Shown here in pieces: positions 48,349 through 58,199 of a DNA stretch of 64,000 nt. The DNA comes from Dermatemys mawii (taxonomy: Eukaryota; Chordata; Testudines; Dermatemydidae). Position numbers and translations under genes: made by a program. Under the pieces are notes generated by a model that was given only the letters and a program-made list of their open reading frames with translations, was not told the DNA's origin and did not search any database. The stretch covers positions 11,599,733 through 11,663,732 of the forward strand of contig ML677333.1 of NCBI GenBank assembly GCA_007922305.1. Reading direction: 5' to 3'. Numbering within the stretch: the stretch's first letter is position 1; each line of letters starts with the position of its first letter.

Positions 48349-48428
48349 GTTTAGACTGTTTAAGTTGTGATATGACTACATAATTACTGCTGACTGTACT
48401 GAAATACCTAAACTCTACTCATTCTGTA

Positions 48429-48548
48429 GAGTGACCAGACAGCAAGTGTGAAAAATCAGGACAGGGGCTAGGGAGTAATAGGAGCCTATATAAGAAAAAG
48501 ACCCCAAAATTGAGACTGCCCCTATAAAATTGGGACATCTGGTCACCC
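48429..48548. mobile_element. TA-flanked MITE (Tc1/mariner-like), full copy
   Basis: The left end GAGTGACCAGAC and the right end CTGGTCACCC are inverted, flanked by TA at 48427-48428 and 48549-48550. At 120 bp it is the most complete of three copies here (others 11268-11362 and 12057-12085). Confidence 0.8.
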
Positions 48549-48717
48549 TATCTGACCTAATCTAGATTCAAATATATTAAATGAGTGCTGTAGGTCTCTT
48601 CTCACACCTTATTCAATGGATCCCAATTGCTCCATCCCACAGGGAAAACTTAGATAAATTCCCTCTGTGTTTTCTCTTAATGCTTCCAAGAAAGCAACAA
48701 AATTTGCCCTCTGTGAA

Positions 48718-48885
48718 CTAAGAACATAAGAACAGCCATATTGGGTCAGCCCAAAGGTCCACCAAACCCAGTATCCTGTCCCCTGACAGTGCCCAAAGCA
48801 GGGGGTTCAACCAAGAAACTTGCTAGATTCCCCTTTATGTGGCTAGATCTCAGTGGATCCACTGGAGGCTGAGCTCAGGCGCCAT
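48718..48885 (-). mobile_element. CR1-family LINE 3' end fragment, antisense
   Basis: AAGAACATAAGAACAGCCAT, TTGGGTCAGCCCAAAGGTCC and AGTATCCTGTCCCCTGACAG are the reverse complement of a turtle CR1 subfamily 3' end. The same end appears at 50757-50830. Confidence 0.65.
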
Positions 48886-48894
48886 ACATGGGTT

Positions 48895-49060
48895 AACTAG
48901 GGCAGTGATGGAATCTCCTTCCTAAGAAGTTTTTAAGATCAGGCTTGATAAAGCTCTGGCTGGGATGACTTAGTTGGGGATTGGTCCTGCTTTGAGCAAG
49001 GGGTTGGACTGGATGACCTCCTCAGGTTCCTTCCAACCCTGAGATTGTATTCCACGATTA
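48895..49060 (+). mobile_element. CR1 LINE 3' end
   Basis: GGAATCTCCTTCCTAAGAAG, AAGATCAGGCTTGATAAAGC, GGGGTTGGACTGGATGACCT and CCTTCCAACCCTGAGATTGT form the CR1 3' terminal region in the sense direction, 5'-truncated. Confidence 0.85.
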
Positions 49061-50756
49061 AGACCCATCTGCTCATGGGTTCCCTGGACCCTCTGACCCT
49101 GGCTTCCTGTCAGATGGTTCCAGTGTGGAATTAATCCTGTGGCAACTAGGGCACAGAGCCTCTCCTGAAGGCAGCAGACTCTGGAATCTTCCTTTAAAGT
49201 GAGGCCCTATTGTATGGAGAGATTCCTCCTCAGATGATAGTAATTCCTGAGCAGATTCCCCATGGGGCTTAAAGAAGGACAATGTGTGCCCCAACCATCC
49301 CACAGTCCCATTTCTGAGACCCCACAGAGAGCTCTCCATGAAGTCAGAGGAGGAGATGGGGCCAGCTGAACCCTCCTTTTCCACATGAGTATGAACAGAT
49401 CCATTTGCTGAGACCCTCCATAAACAGATCTGGGAAAAGTAATCTGGCTCTTAATTATGTATTTTACGCCTTTCCCTCCCATCTTTTGTTGATTGCAATT
49501 GCTGTAACTTCAGTTTTATAAACGGGAAAGCTGCTACCTTCATGGTTATCACCAGTGTCACTGCCTATCAGCAGGAAAGGGATAAAAAGGATGGGGGGCG
49601 AAACACTGCGCTCATGCATAGCAGCTCAGGCACAAACTCACATTCTGATTACCAGGTAAACTGCTTTTATATTTGGATCTCATGGATCAAAACCATCACT
49701 GGCATGAACTGGAGCAAATCTCAGTAAAGTTAATGAAGCTGGGCCGACTTGTAGCAGAAGTGAATTTGGCCTGTTGTATAGTCAGCCAGTCACATTTATA
49801 TCAGCAGGTTGCTCCTGAACCTCCACAATCAGTGTATTTTCTAATCTTGTGTCAACAATACAAGTCTTGCTAAGCTAATTTCCTCCTGTTTTCAAAAACG
49901 TTCATAACCTTTAGAGTTTCCATCACATGGTTTACTAATATTCCATTGTAGGCTCTTTATTTTACTTTGGGGAATGCACCACCCAATTTCTGATTACTTT
50001 GTTTTCCCTAACATGTTAGCCACTGCAATGTAGTTAATTTAATATTTCCTTTATGCTTTTCCTCCATGATAAGAAAGGACAGAATAACCCTCTGATAAAA
50101 TTATCTACTCCAAAATGCTACCTAGAATTGCCTCATACTTTGGGTGCTTAGAGCATAGAACTACAGTGAACTTTTATCCCCGTGCATAGTTTCACTTGTG
50201 ATTTTTTAGTCATAAACAAAATGTGATTGACCTTAAAATATGACTGCCAGTTATGCCATAGCTAGATTTGCAGCACTATCTATAATTCCCATACACAGTA
50301 CACTACACGGTGTTATACTCAGTCACCACAGCAGACTGTTAAAATTGAGTTTACTGAGGCTCATAGTGATTAAGATATTTTACAAGAGATGCACATTTTT
50401 AGAAATGAAGAGCTTTGTCTCCCAGCTGGTAACCATCTGGTGTTCCTGGCTGATGTTGATGAGTATTAATGTAAGTCATTATTGTATCAGTCTTCCATAC
50501 ACACAGACCACCCACCCCTTATTGGCTCTTCAGCTTGATTCCATAACAGCACCTTTGTTATCCTCTCAGGAGTGTCATTTGCGTGCTTTTTTGCCTTCTG
50601 AAGAATATAGTCCCTCCAGGGGGGAAAAAAGCAGTTTTCAATGCTGAAACATAATAAAAGTTTTCCTATTTTTAGATCAAACTTTAATGTAGCCAAGGTG
50701 AGTAAAGATTACATATATTGTCATCTGGTAGCTGTTTGATTGCCTTTGTGGAATGA
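49061..50756. other. No recognised feature
   Basis: Unassigned. The 135-codon frame at 50240-50647 and the 103-codon minus frame at 49073-49384 have no recognisable domain. Confidence 0.4.
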
Positions 50757-51560
50757 GTGGACTCATAGATATTGACAGACTGGATCAGATTCGAGGTCCA
50801 TCTAAACCAGTATCCTGGCTCCAGCAATGGCCAACACAAGATGCTTCAGAGGAAAATGAACCTTGTGGTAGGCAGATGTGTGGTAATCTGACCCCTCCCT
50901 CCCCCCCACACAGTTTCATCCTGTTCTTTAGTAGTTAGAGATTGGCTTAAACCCTGAAGCATAAGGTTTAATCTCCTTTAAGCAAAATTTGTGTATCATT
51001 AATTATCCACAGGTTTCCAATACCTTTTTGAATCTTAAGTTCTTGACCTTGCCTTGCTGCGGTAATGAGTTCCGCAGTCTAATTGTGCCTTGTGTGGAAA
51101 AACTGTTTTATCAATGTTGAATTTTCTACCTTTCAATTTCATTGAAGATCTCCTGGTGTTTAATGTTCTGACAGGGAGAACAGACATTCCCAGTTTTTCT
51201 ATAGAGCACTCACTATTTTGTATACTTTCATCATATCCCCTCTTGTTCATTCCTTTTCAAGAGATTGAAAAGGCTGGGATTTCCTCTCTTTTCACAGAGA
51301 TTTTCCAAGGTATTTATCATTGCTATCGCTCTTCTCTGAACTCCCTCTAGTTCTGCAATATCCTGTTTGTGAAGAAGTGACCAGCATTGCATATAATATT
51401 CCAGATGAGGCCATGTCACTAATTTTATAAAGGCATCATAATATTCTCCCTATAATTCACCATTCAATTTCTTATGCTACCTAACATCGTTTGCTTTTTT
51501 CATCACAGCTGCATGCCAAACCTTCACTGACTGGCTACAATGATGGTCCATTTCTTCACT
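50757..51560 (-). mobile_element. CR1-like LINE, ORF2 C-terminus and 3' region
   Basis: The minus strand encodes PHLEYYMQCWS followed by QDIAELEGVQRRAIAMI at 51231-51419, matching the conserved PHLEYCVQFWSP...LEKVQRRAT block at the end of CR1-like reverse transcriptases. TRRSSMKLKGRKFNID and VFPHK continue it in another frame near 51035-51200. The 3' region runs to about 50757. Frameshifts and stops show it is inactive. The 5' part of the element is missing. Confidence 0.8.
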
Positions 51561-53974
51561 TGTTCTGAACACAGTTCCATTCCCAACTGACAAGGGTTCA
51601 CACCACAAAAGCCACTACCTTTGGCACTAATTGGTGTGTTAAGCTCTGAAATATCAATGGCCCACATGGCACAGGCAACTTCATGCACGGTCAGTGATAG
51701 CAGTCTGAGCAGACTATCCGAGGACTAAATTGGCACGGAGACTGAAATAGTTTCTCACCCTTAGATAGTCTCCTCAGATTTCAGTTGAGGCACATCAATG
51801 GGGCCATGGTTTGGGCTATACATTGTATACACACTTAAAGGTCATCAGGCTATAAAGGTGCAGAAGTGGAGAAAGCTGCTTCTGTGACATGCATTCCTTT
51901 AAGCCTCTTCATGAGGTTGTGCACGCACACATGCAGACCTAGAAATTATGCTCTTCAGGGGCTTCATGGAGGGTTGAGTGGCAGAAGGAAAGCAAGTTTT
52001 CCTGCAAATCTCCTGTTTCCAGCCCCCAGTGATTAATGGGTCTATAGAGTGGAATGCCCCAATTTTGTGCACGTGTTTGTAGTCCTATTATTTAGCCCTG
52101 TATGTGCTTCCTCTCCCCACTGCCAGTGATGTGAAGGAATTTTATAAATATTTATAAATGGCATTCCACACAACCACATTGTAATGCAAAAACTGCTCTC
52201 CATCCTCAGGTATGTTTTATACAAGAATCTGCTGAAAGGTTTTAAAGTCACTCAGTTCCTCCTATGATGCCTCATTTCTTTGTGAGTGTGATGTGTGTGT
52301 GTGCCAATGTATGTTACTTTTAATCAACACTAAATAATATGCAAGAATTTAAAAGAAACATAATACCACTAATAGGCGAAGATGCACTAGCCTCACTTAT
52401 TGCTCGTGAAATAAAACAGAGTGGTTCAGCTGGGAAAACATTTTCTAAAATGTATCACTATTAAAGCCAAATATTTTATACATGCAGAACCTAAATCTTG
52501 CATTACTCATGCCTAACGTATACATTCCTACTTGCATCTCTAAAAAAAGATACTACTGACATTTTAATATGGAACTTCAGGGCCTGCAGACTCCAGGATT
52601 TAAGCAAAACCATGCAGTTTTTAAGACACTTCTGATCATGGCCTCAGTCCTGCAGCGGGACCAGCTTGTGCTGACCTTGGCCCCATGCAGTCCCATTGAT
52701 GGCGCAAAGCATGGAGAACAGTGGCAATCAATGGCACTGCGTATAATGGCAGGGGTCTTAGCAGATCTAAATGCAAGATCAGGGCTTAAATTAGTATAAT
52801 GGTGCCCATGGATGATGCACTCTATTTAGGCAAACATTAAAATGTAATGAGGATGTACACAGAACAGAGAGTTCTAACTCCGTGCTCCTTGGGGAAAATC
52901 CTGCAGGATTTAGCACAGAATGACATCCCTTCCACAGAATTTTAAATTCAGCCTATAGAATTCGGTATCAGGGATACAGTTTTCAAATGAGTTTTATAAG
53001 CTTTGAGTGATTCCTATAGTACACTATTGGTTTCATTCCCATTAACTTCTACAGGGCTTTTACATTGGCCCGTTCCAAAGATCCTGGCTGAGGGAGTTTG
53101 CCTGAATAAGATCCTCAGAATTTTGCCTAGACAAGAAAAGTCTCAGATATCAGATTACATAAATGATGTTCAAAGTAATGATTCCGTTATGGTGGATTCT
53201 CTAAGCCAATCCTTTGTTTCACAGATAACCTTGTTAATGAATGAGATGTGGGATCTGACTTTTTTTTTATTGTCAGAGCATATGGAATTCCAGATTTTGA
53301 GTGGCAGAATCAGCTCTGAAGGTTTTGTGCCCACAGCTATTATGGCGATTTTACAAACTTCAAAGTAAAGAGAAACAAGCCACGGCAATTCCCTTGTATT
53401 GTACACATGTGCAGCATTCTTTCATTTGAATGTGCTAAACTGATGCTGGAAAAAAAAAACATGACTCAGATCTTGCCTTTAGCAAGTGTGTGCAAATAAG
53501 AAGTTACTTTTAAATAACAGGAAAGTCCTCCAAGGGGAATGGCCCTTGGGCTATTCAATGGAATAGCAGTGGCTTACCTCTCCAGCACTAGGTGTGGATG
53601 CTGCTTCAGTTTTTCTTTCTCCAGTGCGAGAGTTTAGTCCTCCAGCCCAGCTCCTTTCCTCCTTTCCCAAGTAAGCAACACTTCCAAACCCTCTACTCTA
53701 CAATGCAGGGGTTCATGCCCATTGGTCTAAGGGCTCACAGGCAGTCCTTAACCAATGAGCTTCTTACACAGCCTCTAGTGAAGAATCCTAAGCAGCTACT
53801 GTTCTCTCCAAATCGCCTCTGGTTTTAAGCTCCAAACACCCCCTCTTCTTCAGTGTGATTTTCCCCCCAGTCCTTTGGCAGTCCTTCTGGATCTTGTCCA
53901 AAATCCCTCCTAGGCCCTTTAGCCGGAGAAACTCATCAGCTGCATTCCCAGCACCAAAGTTCAAAAATCAAAAT
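51561..53974. other. No recognised gene; possible LTR-like block at 53600-53970
   Basis: 51600-53590 is unassigned, and the 121-codon frame at 53003-53368 has no domain. The pyrimidine-rich part 53600-53970 looks like antisense LTR-type sequence but lacks diagnostic ends. Confidence 0.35.
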
Positions 53975-54308
53975 CAAGATCAGCATCTTTTGGTCTGCAG
54001 CCTGCCAGGGTAAGCTCCCTGGCAGGCCAGTCTGGTTTGTTTACCTGCCACATCTGCAGGTTTGGCCAGTCACAGCTCCCACTGGCTGTGATTCACCACT
54101 CCAGGCCAATGGGGACTGCAAAAAGGTGCGGCCAGCATGTTCCTCAGCCCATGCTGCTTCCTGCAGCTCCGACTGGCCTGGAGCGGCGAACCATGGCCAG
54201 TGGGAGCTGCAGTCGGCCAAACTTGTGGATGCAGCAGGTACACAAACCATCTCAGCCTGCCAGGGGTCTTACCCTAGTGGGCCACATGCCAAATGTTGCT
54301 GATCCCTG
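53975..54308. mobile_element. Palindromic hAT-type MITE, about 334 bp
   Basis: The right end GTTGCTGATCCCTG and the left end CAAGATCAGCAT are inverted. The interior carries CCAGTGGGAGCTGCAGTCGG and its inverse CAGCTCCCACTGGCTGTGAT, plus CAGGTACACAAACCAT against GGTTTGTTTACCTGC. It is related in plan to 48025-48348. Target duplications are not visible. Confidence 0.75.
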
Positions 54309-54905
54309 GTCTACAGTATCATGAGATTGGCCTGAACATCTTGAGATGGTTTTGATATACTACATAATAGTTTTGGCCTTGTGAGCAGCAGGGGTCCCCT
54401 CAAATCTCCTCCAAATCCTAATTCAGGTCTTTGTAGTGTCTCTGCCCCCCAAAAAGACACTCAAGGGATTCTTGGAGCAAAAAGAAAAGTCTTCTCTCCT
54501 CTTTCTTCCCAGTGAGAGAGTCCATAGAAAATTGAAAAGAAGCGAGAATGACCTAGAACTCTGGCCAACTTCCTGGGTCAGCTCTTTGTGCTTAGTCTAC
54601 ATGGAATCCACCTCCATCCACTTCTCATAGGGCATGCTGTTCTGAGGCTGGGTCATACAGCTTCAGGAGCAGTGAGACTTGTTCTTGTCTCCCTCTAGGC
54701 AGGCCTGTCTGATACAGGGTAACCTTCTCCCTCTTTATCACCCCTGCCTGTGGCAGGTTTTTCATTTTAAGCTCTCTACTCTCCAGGGGACACAAGCCTT
54801 GCAGGTGCACCTCATTGGTGTTGGATAGGCCCATAGGAACTTATTAGTCCCCTCTGTCAGTGTGAGGGCAAACCCCTTCACAGGCCTGTCTTCATATTTA
54901 CTGTG
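54309..54905. other. Unassigned, with a short ATCATGAGATTGG-type repeat fragment at the start
   Basis: 54318-54365 holds a CATGAGATTGGCCTGAACAT fragment of the repeat at 37195. The rest has no recognised feature. Confidence 0.35.
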
Positions 54906-54930
54906 TCAGAGAGAGAAAGAGAGAGAGAAA
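54906..54930 (+). repeat. (GA)n low-complexity tract
   Basis: About 25 bases of GAGAGA/GAAAGA units. Confidence 0.85.
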
Positions 54931-56523
54931 GTCAGTGTGGCCAACTCTCACAGTTTTGTAGGGAGTGATGCCATTTTAGCCCATGAGCTGCTATATCAAC
55001 CCCCACAACCTCAACATGAATTCTGTGTTTCTCCCCAGATACAATTAATACTGCCCCAATCCACTTCACATCTGCTCCTTAGCCCCCAGCGCACCTCTGT
55101 TTCTCCTTCATCTGTGAAGGTTCTTCACCCTCCTCCAGGCGTGTAGAAAGGTCAGCTCAAGGGATCGTTGGCTCATGAAAGCCAGCATACATTTCTGGAC
55201 TGCTCCCAAAAAAGAAATTGTGAGGTAGCTGTCTTGATATATCAGGAGATAAAGTGACATTACCATCAGTACATGACAAATCCATCTGATGCAGGTCAAA
55301 GTTTGAGTTTCAGTGTAATATTTTGATAAAAGTACATAGGCAAAAAATATATCTACCCATTTTTCATGATGAAGTTTAATCTTAAGTGTCTAATCCAAAC
55401 ACTCAGAATGGAGCAGCAGATGAGTACAATGCAAGAGTAGTCGTCAGGTCAGATTTCCAACTAATGTAAAGTAGACTGCCTTGCTTGACTTCAGTGGAAG
55501 CAGGCCAATTCACTCCAGCTGAGAATCTGGCCCACTTACATTTCAGTGCCCCTAGGCATAACAGATTGAACTGCCTTCACTCAATTTCCTTGCTTTTGTG
55601 ATTTCATCTCCAAATCAATTCTACTTTAATATTATTTACTTCTAATTTTCGGAAGGGAGGACTCACAACTCCAGTTGAAGTCAATGGACCTTATTTATTC
55701 AAATAACAGATGCCCATCCAGTGGTGCCAAGTGCTTTCGCAAAAATGAAAACTCACACTGTCAAAATAATCTATGAAGATACTTATCAGTAAACCCATTA
55801 AATCATGCTCCATGTCCTTCTGCTCAACTCTTCTCTAAGTGCCTGTGTGTCTTTCCACTGAATTCAATGTGCTTTCAATAAAGCCCAAAATGTCCAGGAC
55901 AAAACGTTATCCAATCCCCATCACATTCCAGTTTAGGCAGCTGAATTCCAACACTGAAAAGAGCTGGAGCCAGGGAAATTGAATGTGAGATATTGCACAT
56001 GGATTCCTCTCAACCAGTTACATGAGCACCATCGTGACTGCTATACATGGCTAATGGGTTGGCCAGCAGGGCTAGGCAAGGATGGGAAGATGTATCTATG
56101 CTCTACCAGCCCAGCCTTTTCTAATAAGTAGAGTTCTCAATCTGTGCCTAAGGCCAGCTTCACTAGGACATCAAGAAAAATTATAGATCACTTCTGCCAT
56201 GCATTCACCTTCCTGGACTTCAGCCTAACTCTTCACTTAAGTGCAAGCTGAGACCTCAGTTCTTTTCAGATCATTTCAGAAAGTATTACACAATATGGCC
56301 CTAGGTTTGGCTCTATTTAAAACCTTAACTTAAAATGTTATTCATAGCTCCTGGTCACCTTCGAAGACAGGAGGTAGCACACAACTATTTAGGGGCAAAT
56401 CCAGCCCTGCATACCTGACTTGAGCAGCTGGGTGATGAGAAGTGAAGAAGTAATTGTTCCCTAAGGACCACTCTGCAATTGCAGAGCAGTACCATGGAGC
56501 TACTCCTGTCTAGGAATAGCCTA
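54931..56523. other. No recognised gene
   Basis: Unassigned apart from a fragment near 54945-54990 (GCCAACTCTCACAGTTTTGT) resembling the reverse end of the repeat at 37195. The 94-codon frame at 54862-55146 has no domain. Confidence 0.4.
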
Positions 56524-56834
56524 CTGTGAAGGTATAAGGAATACCATTCCTCTTGGCCAGAGGCCTGAACCTGGCTAACTGGCCCACATGAGAATGCGTT
56601 GGAACTTAATTAGCTGACCCCTATAAAAGAGAGCAGCAGAAACTTCGGTGGGATTTTGGTTATTAGTGTTACTAGGGACAGAGTTGGGGCAGAGGGTGCT
56701 TGCCCTGCAGAGACGTCTGATGAAAGAGTCTCTAAGGTTTTGATTTCTTTCTTAAGAAGGCTTAAATAAAACAACTAACCCTGCTGGAAACTGGTTTCCT
56801 GGCCTTTTCTGGCTTTCTTGAGAATGCTAATACA
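56524..56834 (+). mobile_element. Probable short solo LTR
   Basis: It begins TGTGAAGG and ends near AATACA, with a TATA element CCTATAAAAGAG near 56620 and AATAAA at 56765-56770, about 140 bp apart. This is LTR-like in order and spacing. No clear target duplication was found. Confidence 0.45.
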
Positions 56835-56885
56835 GAATTAACCAAGGGAGTGAGCTGAATCAGAAAGAGCAAAGCTTGTCCTTGT

Positions 56886-57066
56886 CAGGGCCGGCTCTAG
56901 CTTTTTTGCTGCCCCAAGCATGAAGAGCGCAACTGCCCTTCCACCCCCACCCCAAAAAGGAAAGGGCGGCCAGAATGTGCTGCCCCAAGAATGGCTGGAA
57001 TGCAACCCCTTAAAATGTGCCATCCCAAGCATATGCATCCTCTGCTGGTTCCTGGAGCCAGCCCTG
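56886..57066. mobile_element. hAT-type MITE, 181 bp, with 8-bp target duplication
   Basis: The ends CAGGGCCGGCTCTAG and CTGGAGCCAGCCCTG form 15-bp inverted repeats with two differences. Flanks GTCCTTGT (56878-56885) and GTCCTAGT (57067-57074) match at 7 of 8. GCTGCCCCAAG-type units repeat inside, followed by a purine-rich part. Confidence 0.85.
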
Positions 57067-57350
57067 GTCCTAGTGGGAGGAGGTTGCTATAAAGAAGGCC
57101 TTCATCCTTTTACACCTATGTAGGGCTTTTACATTCTTGTAGCAAGCATAGACTCATAAGTGTAGGAGTGGAAAGAACCTCAATAGGTCATCTAGTCCAG
57201 TCCCCTGCATTTAAGGCAAGACCAAATAATAACTGTGATGATCTGTGACAGGTGTTTGTGTAACTTGCTCCTAAAAAACACTAATGATGGAAATTCCACA
57301 ACCTATCTAAATAATTCATTCCAGTGTTTAACTGCACTGACAGTTAGGAA

Positions 57351-57450
57351 GATTTCCTAATGTCCAACCTAAACGTCCTCTGCTGCAATTTAAGCTTCAC
57401 TAGGACATTAAATTGCAGCAGGGGATGTTTAGGTTGGGCATTAGGAAATC
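57351..57450. repeat. 42-bp inverted repeat inside the CR1 copy
   Basis: Arms 57351-57392 and 57409-57450 are reverse complements at 39 of 42 positions, with a 16-bp spacer. One arm is normal CR1 sequence and the other is an extra inverted copy. Confidence 0.9.
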
Positions 57451-57769
57451 TTGAACAGTTGAGAACAATTTTTCACCCTCTTTCTTGTAACAACTTTTTC
57501 TATACTTGAAAACTGTTATCATGTCTCCTCTCAGTCTTCTCTTCTCCAGACTAAACAATGCTTTTTTTTTTCAATCTTCCCACAAAGTCATTTTTTCTAG
57601 ACAATCATTTTTGTTGCTCTCTTCTGGCATTTGAGAATTTGTCCACATTTTTTCTGAAATGTAGTACCCAGATTTGGACACAAGACTCTAGTTGAGACCT
57701 AATCAGTGCACAGTAGAGTGGAAGAATCACTTCTTGTGCCTCCTGCAGGTACATCCCAGTATGTTTGCT

Positions 57770-57790
57770 TTTTATTTATTTATTTATTTT
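57770..57790 (+). repeat. (TTTA)n microsatellite
   Basis: About five TTTA units in a T-rich context inside the CR1 remnant. Confidence 0.85.
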
Positions 57791-58199
57791 GCAATAGTGT
57801 TGCACTGCTGACTCATATTTACTTTTGATCCACTATGACCCCCAGATCCTTTTCCGCAGTACTCGTTCCTAGGCAGTAATTTCCCATTTTGTATATGTGC
57901 AACTGATTGTTACTTCCTAAGTGGAGTACTTTGCATTTTTCCTTATATAATTTCATCCTATTTACTTCAGATCATTTCTCTAGTAGGTTGAGATCATTTT
58001 GAATTTTAATCTTATCCTCTAAAGCACTTGCAATCCCTCCCAGCTTGGTATCATCTGCATACTTTATAAATATATTATCTATGTCATTATCTAAATCATT
58101 GACGAACAGAACCAGACCCAGAACCAATCCCTGAGGGATCCTACTCATTATGACTGTGAGCCACAAATAACTACTCTCTGGGAATGGTTTATGTCTCTA

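Larger units (their letters stand above)
57148..58190 (-). mobile_element. CR1-like LINE, reverse-transcriptase C-terminal part and 3' end
   Basis: At 57972-58166 the minus strand encodes IPQGLVLGLVLFVNDL and IKYADDTKLGGIA, matching the RT motifs PQGSVLGPxLFxxxINDL and the catalytic FADDTKLGG box. Both aspartates of ADD are present. The remainder to about 57148 is the C-terminal and 3' untranslated part, ending in the reverse complement of the CR1 tail (AGGTCATCTAGTCCAGTCCC). An inverted duplication at 57351-57450 disrupts it. The RT N-terminal half is missing at the junction with 58200. Confidence 0.85.

Noticed and set aside
48040..48354. Plus and minus frames of 104 and 67 codons with near-identical protein sequences
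   Set aside because: They are mirror translations of the palindromic hAT MITE, not two related genes.
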